Assembly: GCA_050173895.1 (NCBI GenBank)
Contig: JBFXKJ010000002.1
Location: forward strand, 1 to 56,887
DNA: 56,887 nt
Source of the DNA: JBCFBK01 sp050173895
GTDB taxonomy: Bacteria > Bacteroidota > Bacteroidia > Bacteroidales > Prolixibacteraceae
Direction: 5' to 3'
Position 1 is the first letter of the stretch, and the number at the start of each line of letters is the position of its first letter. A program made the position numbers and the translations under genes. Positions 9,469 through 16,002 of this stretch are shown here, one piece after another. Under the pieces are notes generated by a model, which was not told the origin of the DNA, made no database searches, and was given only the letters and a program-made list of their open reading frames with translations.

Positions 9469-10376
9469 CAAGATCCTTTATTAGGGTTAGTCCTCCCCCG
9501 ACTGTTATTGACAAAGAGAGCATGAACCGCGCTGAGGTTGTCAATATAGACTTAAAATCCTGCAGGCAAACAGCGGTACAATTCCGCTGAGGTTACCTTG
9601 CAGGATTAACAAAGGGTGTCAACCAACGAGTTATAGAATTTAGTAATCCTCTACTCGCTACGTCCGAAACGTACTTTGGCGAATCCCCTTGGAAGCAAAT
9701 TTACAAAAAAGCAATTGCTTTTCGTCGCCTTTTCGGGATTCTCATATATTTTTCATTGCTAATGCATTGTAATAATGAGGGCTACAAGATTTACTATATA
9801 ATTCCTTTTATAGTTTTCCACGATCTTTTGTAAAGTGTAAAGATACCTCCCCCGTCAGAATCATCCAGAAAGCGAAATTCTTTAAGGTGCATCAGGTGTA
9901 AAATTGAGGCTAAGACGATCAATGTTCACCATACAAGATGTGTAGAAGTTTCGATGGGAAATGACGTCGATTCCTCAGTGTTCGCAGGGGATCCGTGAGG
10001 TTGAAGGGGGTGTAAACGTCGTTGATCGAAATTGTTAAAAGTGGCATCAAAATGAATGAATTTTTACTTTTGGGAGTTTTATCTGGTTGAAGCAGATATT
10101 TCACCATGGTTATAACACAGTAAAGAACTATTCTACAAACATCAGATTGACAATGAGATATAATATATTATGTCTATTTCAGGAGAATATTCCAGAATCG
10201 ATCATTGGCCCGGATTTCATGGCATTTTCACCACTTTATACACAGGTTGTTGAATCTGTTAAAATCCTGTTAAGAATATCTTTGCTGAAATGCCTATAAT
10301 ATACTTGTATATTAGTGAATTAAGAAAGCGTAAAGATGTGTAAAGACTGTCTTAACAAGGTACATTATTTGGCTTC
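9469..10376. other. Gene-poor stretch with secondary-structure elements and decayed sequence
   Basis: No convincing gene is seen in about 900 bases. The block starts with out-of-frame coding-like sequence (a frame reading VIDKESMNRAEVVNIDL near 9507-9560 has no proper start and soon stops), then the hairpin at 9556-9607 and a 16-bp perfect palindrome AAAAGCAATTGCTTTT at 9707-9722. Two stretches with repeated GTAAAG words occur at 9832-9844 and 10330-10347. Short open frames at 9919-10107 and 10087-10299 have unlikely compositions and are not called. It could be the scar of lost late genes or a degenerated insertion. Confidence 0.5.
9556..9607 (+). ncRNA. Two-tier hairpin, possible structured RNA element
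   Basis: AATCCTGCA (9556-9564) pairs exactly with TGCAGGATT (9599-9607), extended by GG/CC with one bulged T. Inside it, CAGCGG (9571-9576) pairs with CCGCTG (9584-9589) around a seven-base loop. There is no T-run after it, so it is not a typical terminator. The family is not recognised. Confidence 0.35.
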
Positions 10377-10931
10377 TCATTTCTTTGGCTTCACAAAGCC
10401 GATCGCCCGTTTGGGGATATTGGATGATTGGTTTATTTGCTTTTGCTTGGCGGCCAGTTCAGACAGGGCCAGATAGATGTCATCAAACTCCTTTTGGTTG
10501 TCCTCGCCCAGGTCATTGATCGCTTTCCATAAGTCCTCTATTTCCTTTGACATTGAGGCGTGTTGAGCAATATAAGTACGAACAGCAGCAAACGCCCGCA
10601 TGATGTTACGGTTTATCTCAATCGCTGCTTTTGAGCGAAGGACACTACTGAGCATACTGACCCCTAATTCAGGGAAAGCAAAAGGGGCATATTTAATATT
10701 GTGTCCTCTGCCTTTGTTCAAGGTCGCAAATTGCGACCTTGAAAGTTCGGCTATCTCATTTACGGTAAGTTCAAACATGAAATCATCTCCCTCGAACCGT
10801 TCAATATTACGCTTCACGGTTTCTTTTAAACGTTTTGTTTCAACACCATACATTTCTGCCAGATCGAAATCCAGCATTACCCGGACGCCCCGGATCTCGT
10901 AAATCTTACTTTGAATGACTGATAGTTCCAT
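10377..10931 (-). CDS. ORF6N domain-containing protein
   Basis: A 184-residue protein whose first 115 residues match the ORF6N/KilA-N-related DNA-binding domain of phages and Bacteroidota mobile elements. Visible signatures are the opening IQSKIYEIRGVRVMLDFDLA, EMYGVETKRLKETVKRN and FELT..E...LSRSQFATLN, then YAPFAFPELGVSMLSSVLRS with the AIEINRNIMRAFAAVR helix. The C-terminal third is helical, lysine- and glutamine-rich, and ends KRAIGFVKPKK. Such proteins are thought to regulate phage or host genes, but the molecular role is generally unproven. It lies 34 bp beyond the stop of the XRE gene on the same strand, so the two are likely cotranscribed. The ATG at 10931 leaves the full domain intact. 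Confidence 0.85.
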   Translation of the reverse strand: MELSVIQSKIYEIRGVRVMLDFDLAEMYGVETKRLKETVKRNIERFEGDDFMFELTVNEIAELSRSQFATLNKGRGHNIKYAPFAFPELGVSMLSSVLRSKAAIEINRNIMRAFAAVRTYIAQHASMSKEIEDLWKAINDLGEDNQKEFDDIYLALSELAAKQKQINQSSNIPKRAIGFVKPKK

Positions 10932-10965
10932 GAGGGTTTAATATGAAGCTTCTGCAATGTGTACT

Positions 10966-11232
10966 TTATTTTTCCTTGAAAATTCTAATAATGTCATTTT
11001 CGGTTATTCGTTTCGTTTCTCCCTGGTACTCAACCAGAATCTTTATATCTGTTTTTTCCTCCAACAGTTCCAGATAATCAACGTCCAACGCCTTAGCAAT
11101 TTCTTTGATTTTCCCTATGGTAGGGTTACCATTTATAGTTTGGGTTAAGGCTGATAACGAAATTCCAAGACGTTCCGTTAACTCGGTCATTGTTATTCCC
11201 CTTTCCTTACATATTTCTTTTACTCTCAACAT
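10966..11232 (-). CDS. XRE-family HTH repressor
   Basis: An 88-residue regulator starting MLRVKEICKERG. It has a cro/C1-type helix-turn-helix at residues 10-60 (ERGITMTELTERLGISLSAL then TIGKIKEIAKALDVDYLELL) and a short C-terminal extension. A TTG at 11259 would add nine residues, but it lies inside the predicted -7 element (CAAAATTA on the plus strand, 11257-11264), so the ATG at 11232 is preferred. It faces a rightward pair of small genes across an AT-rich control region with a repeated 13-bp word. This is the typical arrangement of a prophage repressor controlling itself and divergent early genes. It probably binds those repeats as a dimer. Confidence 0.8.
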   Translation of the reverse strand: MLRVKEICKERGITMTELTERLGISLSALTQTINGNPTIGKIKEIAKALDVDYLELLEEKTDIKILVEYQGETKRITENDIIRIFKEK

Positions 11233-11256
11233 ATAATCTAAGGTTAAATTATTCTT

Positions 11257-11379
11257 CAAAATTATAAATATTTAGATATAGTTTGTGATATCATGTTATA
11301 AAAATTAAGCTAAACCTTAATTTTTAACATTTATTAGCATTGAGAGTTGTATCTAATATTTAGATATATCTTATATTTG
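11257..11379. promoter_or_regulatory. Divergent promoter and operator region of the XRE switch
   Basis: Leftward: TAATTTTG (minus strand, 11264-11257) matches the Bacteroidota -7 element and gives the XRE gene a leader of about 18 bases. Rightward: TATATTTG at 11372-11379, with TTG at 11347-11349 upstream (spacing 22 bases, a little long). The exact 13-mer ATATTTAGATATA occurs at 11268-11280 and 11356-11368, each copy abutting one promoter and each followed downstream by TTTGTGA[AT]ATCA. These are candidate operators for the XRE protein. Confidence 0.55.
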
Positions 11380-11409
11380 TGAAATCAAATAACAAATCAT
11401 ACCTAAACA

Positions 11410-11622
11410 ATGAACTCAAAATTAAACTTCAGATCGGTGGTCTTTCAGAGAGCATACAGAATTGTTAAACAAACATGTTGCTCTTTCTCGCAGGCACTCA
11501 CCCAAGCACGGCAGCGGTACCGGGAATTCAAGGTCCGGACTATTTCAGAACTGGCCAGCCAGATCAACAGGTTTGATTTCTACTATTACATGAGCGATTC
11601 AGCCGCCGTTTATCGCCGCTAG
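11410..11622 (+). CDS. Small conserved hypothetical protein (70 aa)
   Basis: A basic 70-residue protein with an FxSVVFQRAYRIVKQTCCSF-like opening, a helical middle (SQALTQARQRYREFKV) and an aromatic end (RFDFYYYMSD). I recall similar short proteins (opening MNSKLNFKS..., ending in a tyrosine-rich stretch) in Bacteroidota mobile elements, where they are annotated as hypothetical. No domain is known to me. The ATG at 11410 lies 31 bases beyond the rightward -7 element, so it is the first gene under the XRE-controlled rightward promoter. That suggests an early or lytic-switch role, which is inference only. Confidence 0.6.
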   Translation: MNSKLNFRSVVFQRAYRIVKQTCCSFSQALTQARQRYREFKVRTISELASQINRFDFYYYMSDSAAVYRR

Positions 11623-11740
11623 TTATCTCAGAATGAAATAAGAAGTGCCTTATAATCGCTCCCAATGACCTTTGTTCAAGCTATTACCGGCCAATTATCG
11701 AATGCAAGCTATATCCAATCATTCATCTAAATTAAACATT

Positions 11741-12187
11741 ATGAAACACTATGATTTAACACCAATTGAAAATTTTCTCGAGGAGAAAAATCTTACAGCG
11801 AACAAAGTTGCGAAGGACCTCTATGTTATAGGTCTTACGGTTTCACAGCTAGGACTGTACTGCTCCCAGTACATTAAGTCAGATGCGCTAAAGTTAACCG
11901 CCGAAACCATAGGAGAGGCTGTTTATTCTCTGGAAATATTTGCTACAGCATTTATTGAAAATAATCTGGAGGAGTTCTTTAGCCAGTCTATTCATCCGGA
12001 CGAGATGAGCATCCATTTAAGAAAAGGTATCGATGCTTATAAAAACATCGTTGCCGGATTGACCCTGTCGAACGTCCACAATAGTGATGTTGATTGCATG
12101 ATGCGCGGGCGCGAGAACTACGTTGTACTATTAAGAGAGCTGGCTGATCTTTGCCCCTCAATAAACGAAATATCAGAGAAGGCGTGA
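11741..12187 (+). CDS. Hypothetical protein (148 aa), all-helical
   Basis: An acidic protein starting MKHYDLTPIENFLEEKNLTA. It is leucine- and glutamate-rich, mostly helical, and has no signal peptide, membrane segment or recognised motif. A longer reading from a TTG at 11672 would add 23 residues of unlikely composition, so the ATG at 11741 is preferred. It follows the 70-residue gene in the same direction after about 120 bases and is closed by a strong terminator at 12251-12280, so it is the last gene of the short rightward transcript opposite the XRE repressor. The function is unknown. Confidence 0.6.
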   Translation: MKHYDLTPIENFLEEKNLTANKVAKDLYVIGLTVSQLGLYCSQYIKSDALKLTAETIGEAVYSLEIFATAFIENNLEEFFSQSIHPDEMSIHLRKGIDAYKNIVAGLTLSNVHNSDVDCMMRGRENYVVLLRELADLCPSINEISEKA

Positions 12188-12250
12188 TCGATAGTCGCAA
12201 AAGACGGCTCTAAAACGCCATGGCAGGATCCGTTCTGATCTTATTCTTTA

Positions 12251-12280
12251 AGCCTGCTGAAAAAGCCCAGCAGGCTTTTT
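12251..12280 (+). terminator. Rho-independent terminator
   Basis: AGCCTGCTG (12251-12259) and CAGCAGGCT (12268-12276) form a perfect nine-base stem with an eight-base loop, followed by TTTTT. It ends the rightward unit 11410-12187. The stem's left side is preceded by AAAG-like sequence, so it may also stop leftward transcription from the 12288-12581 gene. Confidence 0.85.
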
Positions 12281-12287
12281 CCTAACT

Positions 12288-12581
12288 TTATGGCTTAGCA
12301 ATCATTTGCTGTAAGCGTTCTGCCTTTTCAACAGAAAGGAGTTCGGAGCGAGAATAGATGATCTTAGAATTAATGGTTTTCCCATTTCGTACCGGGTGAA
12401 CAAGGCCCATCTTCTTCCATCCCCTCACTCTTCCTTCCCCGAATTCACGGTATGACTTTGCCTGAGAAATGAAGTCATTGCCTACCACCTGCGTCTTAGC
12501 GTAATCGGCTGCTCCTAATTCGGCTGCATCTTGCAGGATCTGCTTTAATTCGGATATCGTCAAGGTAATAATTTCGTTCAT
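12288..12581 (-). CDS. Small DNA-binding (HTH/excisionase-like) protein, intact paralogue
   Basis: A 97-residue protein starting MNEIITLTISELKQILQDAA. The first half is a helical segment (AAELGAADYAKTQ). The second half, REFGEGRVRGWKKMGLVHP then GKTINSKIIYSRSELLSVEK, has the layout of winged-HTH/excisionase-like proteins (turn helix, positively charged recognition region, then a short wing before a helix). A start further upstream would read through the duplicated leader, so the ATG at 12581 is chosen; the same ATG context is preserved in the neighbouring copy. It is the third of three small leftward genes and a tandem duplicate of the broken gene at 12650-12940. A role in control or excision of the element is likely but not shown. 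Confidence 0.6.
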   Translation of the reverse strand: MNEIITLTISELKQILQDAAELGAADYAKTQVVGNDFISQAKSYREFGEGRVRGWKKMGLVHPVRNGKTINSKIIYSRSELLSVEKAERLQQMIAKP

Positions 12582-12582
12582 G

Positions 12583-12655
12583 GTGTGAATTAGTTTACTA
12601 TTTTCAGAGGACAAACAGGACAGCCTGTCAAGTGGCTGCTTTATCATTTTTAATG
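12583..12655 (-). repeat. Tandem duplication, leader copy 1
   Basis: The stretch GAGGACAAACAGGACAGCC...CAAGTGGCTG.TTTATC.TTTT around 12607-12651 recurs at 12967-13007 with a few changes. Each copy precedes one of the two paralogous genes on the minus strand, so the duplication unit is about 360 bases: leader plus gene. Confidence 0.75.
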
Positions 12656-12940
12656 CTTAATGATAAGCTGTTGGAGTCTTTCTGATTTTTCGACTGAGAG
12701 AAGTTCAGCCCGGGAATAAAGTACTTTTGACCTGATTGTTTTGCCACTTCTGATAGAATGCATTAACTTCATTTTTACCCATCGCCTTACTCATCCTTCC
12801 CCAAATTCGGTATAGGCTGCTCTTTGGGAAACCATATCATTTTTCAGCGATTGATTCTTGGCGTAATTGGCGGCGCCTAATTCGGCGGCATCCTGCAAGA
12901 GCTGTTTCAATTCGGATATGCTTAAAGTAACGTCGTTCAT
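12650..12940 (-). pseudogene. Paralogue of the small DNA-binding gene with a single in-frame TGA
   Basis: Reading from the ATG at 12940 gives MNDVTLSISELKQLLQDAAE and so on to EFGEG, then TGA at 12793-12791. The same frame then continues without further interruption as VRRWVKMKLMHS, GKTIRSKVLYSRAELLSVEK, SERLQQLIIKH to a TAA at 12652-12650. Aligned with the intact copy (EFGEG-R-VRGWKKMGLVHP), the TGA replaces one arginine codon, consistent with a single AGA-to-TGA change. The total length of 96 codons plus stop matches the intact 97-residue protein. The remaining sequence is well preserved, so the nonsense change is recent. A 49-residue N-terminal product is possible. Confidence 0.8.
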
Positions 12941-12950
12941 GGTATGGATT

Positions 12951-13010
12951 AGTTTATTCTTTTTAGAGGACAAACAGGACAGCCCGACAAGTGGCTGTTT
13001 TATCTTTTTA
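12951..13010 (-). repeat. Tandem duplication, leader copy 2
   Basis: Second copy of the leader described at 12583-12655, lying upstream of the TGA-interrupted gene on the minus strand. It overlaps the last codons of the gene at 13000-13272, which may explain how the unit was copied (gene plus the intergenic sequence before it). Confidence 0.7.
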
Positions 13011-13272
13011 GGGAGAGCCGTTGAGACGATTTGTGGTATTTGAGTTTTGCTCGTTCAATTTTATCCTGGTCCATTTCTGTCCAGTTTTCGGCCTCCATTA
13101 TCTTTTTGAGGGTGTTAAAATGAATACCTCCGAGTTGGCGGCAGGCTTCTGCTTTTGATATTGGCCTGTATCTGTTTTGGTCAATTTGGTTAAGCTCATT
13201 TTTAATGGCATTGGTAATCCTTTCGATTAAATCCTCATAGGTTATTCCTTCAAGTATGATTCGTGCTGTCAT
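13000..13272 (-). CDS. Small hypothetical HTH-like protein (90 aa)
   Basis: MTARIILEGITYEDLIERIT opens a helical N-terminus. Residues 36-65 (RPISKAEACRQLGGIHFNTL then KKIMEAE) look like a helix-turn-helix of the MerR/excisionase superfamily, in which the family usually reads 'lskkEaaelLgis..tl'. The tail is basic (KYHKSSQRLSLKR). It is the first of three small leftward genes and precedes the duplicated pair. The ATG at 13272 is the only reasonable start. It is likely a sequence-specific DNA-binding accessory protein of the element; the target is unknown. Confidence 0.6.
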   Translation of the reverse strand: MTARIILEGITYEDLIERITNAIKNELNQIDQNRYRPISKAEACRQLGGIHFNTLKKIMEAENWTEMDQDKIERAKLKYHKSSQRLSLKR

Positions 13273-13299
13273 AGCTAAATGATTGATTTTGTTTTGAAA

Positions 13300-13383
13300 T
13301 TAGTCAGGACAATAGGATCTTTTTTTGCATCCGAATACCGTCAAAAGAAGTATTGCAGAAGCCAATAAGCCAATTGCTTTCAT
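13300..13383 (-). CDS. Tiny lipoprotein (27 aa)
   Basis: A very short gene encoding MKAIGLLASAILLLTVFGCK followed by KRSYCPD. It has a complete type II signal peptide: a Lys at position 2, a hydrophobic core at 4-17, and the lipobox VFGC with Cys19. The mature part would be only nine residues with a second cysteine. The ATG at 13383 lies 5 bases after the stop of the 293-residue lipoprotein, which suggests translational coupling. Tiny lipoproteins of this size occur in Bacteroidota genomes, and in other systems serve as lysis or entericidin-like factors. Here the function is unknown and a toxin-like role is only a possibility. Confidence 0.6.
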   Translation of the reverse strand: MKAIGLLASAILLLTVFGCKKRSYCPD

Positions 13384-13388
13384 TCTAT

Positions 13389-14270
13389 TTAATGTTTGAA
13401 ACTGGATGTCTGTTTCGTATACCTGATATAAAACTTATTGGCCCCACTGAATAGATAGTACCTTTCAATTTCCTGAGCCTTCTCTCCGCAATATTCAGGA
13501 TACCTTTTGCCAAGAAAGGACTTTAGAGAGTAGTTACTTATTTCGGATATCCAAAAGTTATTTTCAATCACGTGGTTCTCCTTATCATTCTCGTCAAACC
13601 GGTATGAAAGAATATTTTTGATGGTTAATGGAGTTGTTCCTTCCGTGAATTTGACTGCTTTGATGTTATTCCGGGAAGGATATCTGAACAAGTCACAGTC
13701 GCGATATAATTCAGAATTAATCGGGATCCCTGTTATTAGTTTAGCAGAATTAGCCGGGATGCAAATTATTTTCTTCTCCACATAGGTAATAGATTGTCCT
13801 TTTTCAACAACCGACTTCTTGTTTGTCGAAATAAAGGATCCGGTTGAATTGGTATTTTCCTGGGAATCTATTGTCACTAGGTCATTCATGAAACGGATAT
13901 CTCCATTGTAGTTGGATATCTTATTTAAAGAGCCATATCCAAATGAAAAACCAGTATTGACTAAAGCTCTTGAAGATTCAGTAAAGGTTCTGTTTTGAAA
14001 GTAAGTTGTGGCAATCCCGTTAACAATCAAATGAGACTTGGATAGATCGATAAAAATATCTGCACCGGTCTTATTAAACACTACAAAACTGCTAGTACCA
14101 AAGTTATCCCAGAAATTATAAATAACCCTTACGTCTTCATTTTCAAAGGTCATTTTACTTTCGTCCGATTGGACATCCGGGGATTTTGTACTATACAGCT
14201 GATAAAACGTTGTTGAAGAACAACCGGTAAGGAATACAACGGTCGTGAATAAAATCATTAGTTTTTTCAT
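13389..14270 (-). CDS. Hypothetical outer-membrane lipoprotein (293 aa)
   Basis: It begins MKKLMILFTTVVFLTGCSST: a lysine-rich start, hydrophobic core and LTGC lipobox (Cys17) show export and lipidation, probably to the outer membrane. The mature part is beta-rich (FVVFNKTGADIFIDLSKSHL then IVNGIATTYFQNRTF), with a short extended stretch near IISNYNG and a charged C-terminus. It does not match a family I recognise. Its position inside the phage-like element suggests a moron, an accessory gene expressed from the integrated element that changes the host surface (for example superinfection exclusion). That is inference. The following 27-residue lipoprotein gene is 5 bases away and probably shares its transcript. 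Confidence 0.65.
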   Translation of the reverse strand: MKKLMILFTTVVFLTGCSSTTFYQLYSTKSPDVQSDESKMTFENEDVRVIYNFWDNFGTSSFVVFNKTGADIFIDLSKSHLIVNGIATTYFQNRTFTESSRALVNTGFSFGYGSLNKISNYNGDIRFMNDLVTIDSQENTNSTGSFISTNKKSVVEKGQSITYVEKKIICIPANSAKLITGIPINSELYRDCDLFRYPSRNNIKAVKFTEGTTPLTIKNILSYRFDENDKENHVIENNFWISEISNYSLKSFLGKRYPEYCGEKAQEIERYYLFSGANKFYIRYTKQTSSFKH

Positions 14271-14456
14271 CGTGATATACTTTTGGTTTCGTTGATATTT
14301 TGATCAAGCTATGGACTCCGGGGAATTTGCCACCATCCTATCATCAATGTTAATCCCCGATTATCGGAATTGTTATCCTGCAGCACGAATCATGAAGTCT
14401 GTCAAATTTAAGAAATTATGGTAATAACTTCAGATAATAAGACTGGTAAAATTTAC

Positions 14457-14876
14457 CTATCTTCGGGGCAGCATCATGATCGGAGGCAGTGAAACTTTTA
14501 ATGTCAAAAGCCTGAAAAAAAACCCGTGTTTCGCACGAAAAAACGTAATTTTTTCTGCCTCCGCCCGAACGCGCGGACTGGTATTGATTGCGTCATCAAG
14601 ATCCGAGGTGTCAATCCCGTTTAGTCTGAGGTTATATGAAAAACAAGAAATACTCATCAGACAAAACGGAACATCCCCATTATCGATATTCATTTTCATC
14701 GTTTCCTTTAACAGCCACCTTTGCCAGGGTCGAAGTTCCTGAACCATTGCCGGGATCCAGGTTAGATTTTTAAAACGCTCCAGGATCCGCTGTTGGTCAT
14801 CCAGGGGGAAGGTGTCCATATTATTCAGTGCCCATTCATGCACGTGGGACGGTCCGATACTTTTATTTTCGTTCAT
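14457..14876 (-). CDS. Hypothetical protein (139 aa)
   Basis: A soluble protein rich in aromatic and basic residues (HVHEWALNNMDTF, PWQRWLLKETMKM, FFRAKHGFFFRLL), with no recognised family and no export signal. The start ATG at 14876 overlaps the last 14 bases of the gene at 14863-15240, which implies translational coupling in the leftward operon that follows the VapE gene. Nothing recognisable lies in the 186 bases between its stop and the lipoprotein start. Confidence 0.5.
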   Translation of the reverse strand: MNENKSIGPSHVHEWALNNMDTFPLDDQQRILERFKNLTWIPAMVQELRPWQRWLLKETMKMNIDNGDVPFCLMSISCFSYNLRLNGIDTSDLDDAINTSPRVRAEAEKITFFRAKHGFFFRLLTLKVSLPPIMMLPRR

Positions 14877-15240
14877 TATCGAGTGATTTGAGAATCATTT
14901 CACAAAGCTTGTCTGCCGATATGAACGGGAAAACCCCGGTCGCCTTCCAAACTCTGTTCGCCGCGTCTAAGGTTGTATCATCGGACATAAAGCTTTCAAT
15001 ACTTGATTTACCGCATAACATGGCGATCTCATCAGTTAGTAAAATCCGCTTAATCCCAGTTCCTATCTCCTGGCATAGAATAACTTCACATCCGTACAAG
15101 CTTGTTTGCCAGATGATATACTTACCGTAGTAAATGTTTCCCAAATAAATGAGGTCGTCTTGTATCTTATTAGCATTCATAGTCATAGTTTTAAATGTCA
15201 TTCCGTTAATCTGTTTTGGCGCGAGTAAACCGCTTTTCAT
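14863..15240 (-). CDS. Hypothetical protein (125 aa)
   Basis: Begins MKSGLLAPKQINGMTFKTMT; an internal start at MTFKTM is possible. It has a beta-rich N-terminal half (IYLGNIYYGKYIIWQTSLYG) and a helical C-terminal half, and no recognised motif. It lies 11 bases downstream of the 15252-15701 gene and overlaps the next gene by 14 bases, so it is the middle member of a tight three-gene set downstream of the primase. The pattern suggests small replication or regulation accessory proteins, but nothing in the sequence proves this. Confidence 0.5.
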   Translation of the reverse strand: MKSGLLAPKQINGMTFKTMTMNANKIQDDLIYLGNIYYGKYIIWQTSLYGCEVILCQEIGTGIKRILLTDEIAMLCGKSSIESFMSDDTTLDAANRVWKATGVFPFISADKLCEMILKSLDNERK

Positions 15241-15251
15241 TTCGAGCGAGT

Positions 15252-15701
15252 TTAAAATAATGTTGACTGATTAATACCGTTGCTCTCCTCAATAAAACCG
15301 GGGACCGTATCTGTGACCTTCGCTTCCAGTTCACGGATCTTTGCTTCCAACCGACTGATTTTTTCTCTTAGTTGACTGATTTTCTGTTTTCTGGCGGTAT
15401 CCGCTCCCAAGAAAATGAAATTTTTGTCTATGTCATCGCGAAAACCTATCTGGGCGGGTTTTCGTAGCATCCCTTTCAACAAGAGAGGCTGTATCCCTGT
15501 CGGTATAAAGGAATAATATTCCGTGTCGGCCATCGGCCGGCGGATCAAGTACGGATCCCGGAAATAAACAAACGTTCCACCGGTCTTTTCCCGGACTATT
15601 TCGGCAATGAAGTGCTCCGGAGTAGTCAAATACGAGAACAGATCTGAGAATTGCAGTTCCCAATCCGCCTGGCTTATGAAAATTGAATTATCGTGTTCCA
15701 T
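15252..15701 (-). CDS. Hypothetical protein with C-terminal coiled coil (149 aa)
   Basis: Starts MEHDNSIFISQADWELQFSD from the ATG at 15701. An upstream in-frame start at 15764 would run through AT-rich leader and iteron-like sequence and is rejected. Residues 100-130 (RKQKISQLREKISRLEAKIR then ELEAKV) form a clear heptad coiled coil, so the protein probably dimerises. The N-terminal part has no family I know. It is the first gene after the VapE gene and the repeat array at 15721-16002, in the same direction. An accessory replication role is possible by context only. Confidence 0.5.
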   Translation of the reverse strand: MEHDNSIFISQADWELQFSDLFSYLTTPEHFIAEIVREKTGGTFVYFRDPYLIRRPMADTEYYSFIPTGIQPLLLKGMLRKPAQIGFRDDIDKNFIFLGADTARKQKISQLREKISRLEAKIRELEAKVTDTVPGFIEESNGINQSTLF

Positions 15702-15720
15702 GATATAAAATTTTGATCTC

Positions 15721-16002
15721 GGACAAGTGGACAAGAAAATAGCAGCTTTTATATATATAATCATAATAGGCGTTTATATGTATACTATGTATATGCGTTC
15801 TATATAGTACCTCTATATTAATGATTCTTATTTCTTATTAATATTACTTGTCTTACTTGTCTTTAGTATTACTAGTATCTTAAAATCAATAAATTACAAA
15901 GGACAACTACCCATTTTCTTTGCTTGTCCTTACTTGTCCTGTTGTCCGTTTTTCCAGGACAGGCGCCGGATCACTTGTCCGCTCATTTTTGTCACTTGTC
16001 CG
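15721..16002 (-). repeat. Iteron-like cluster of (A)CTTGTC(C) words beside an AT-rich tract
   Basis: On the plus strand, CTTGTC occurs at 15847 and 15856 (tandem TTACTTGTC), 15923, 15933, 15973 and 15994, with a GTTGTCC variant at 15941. Two copies in the opposite orientation (GGACAAG) lie at 15721 and 15729. The array overlaps the 3' end of the primase gene, where it encodes RTS-type residues, and the AT-rich gap 15740-15900. It may be a replication origin or a protein-binding array. Confidence 0.4.

Noticed and set aside
9919..10299. Two short open frames, one on each strand
   Set aside because: Unlikely amino acid composition, no start context and no recognisable homology; treated as chance frames in a decayed stretch.
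9820..10350. Complete insertion sequence in the gene-poor stretch
   Set aside because: GTAAAG-rich words occur near both ends, but in the same orientation and without an intact transposase, so no IS is called.
11235..11259. Nine-residue N-terminal extension of the XRE repressor from TTG 11259
   Set aside because: The codon lies within the predicted -7 promoter element, so it would precede the transcript.
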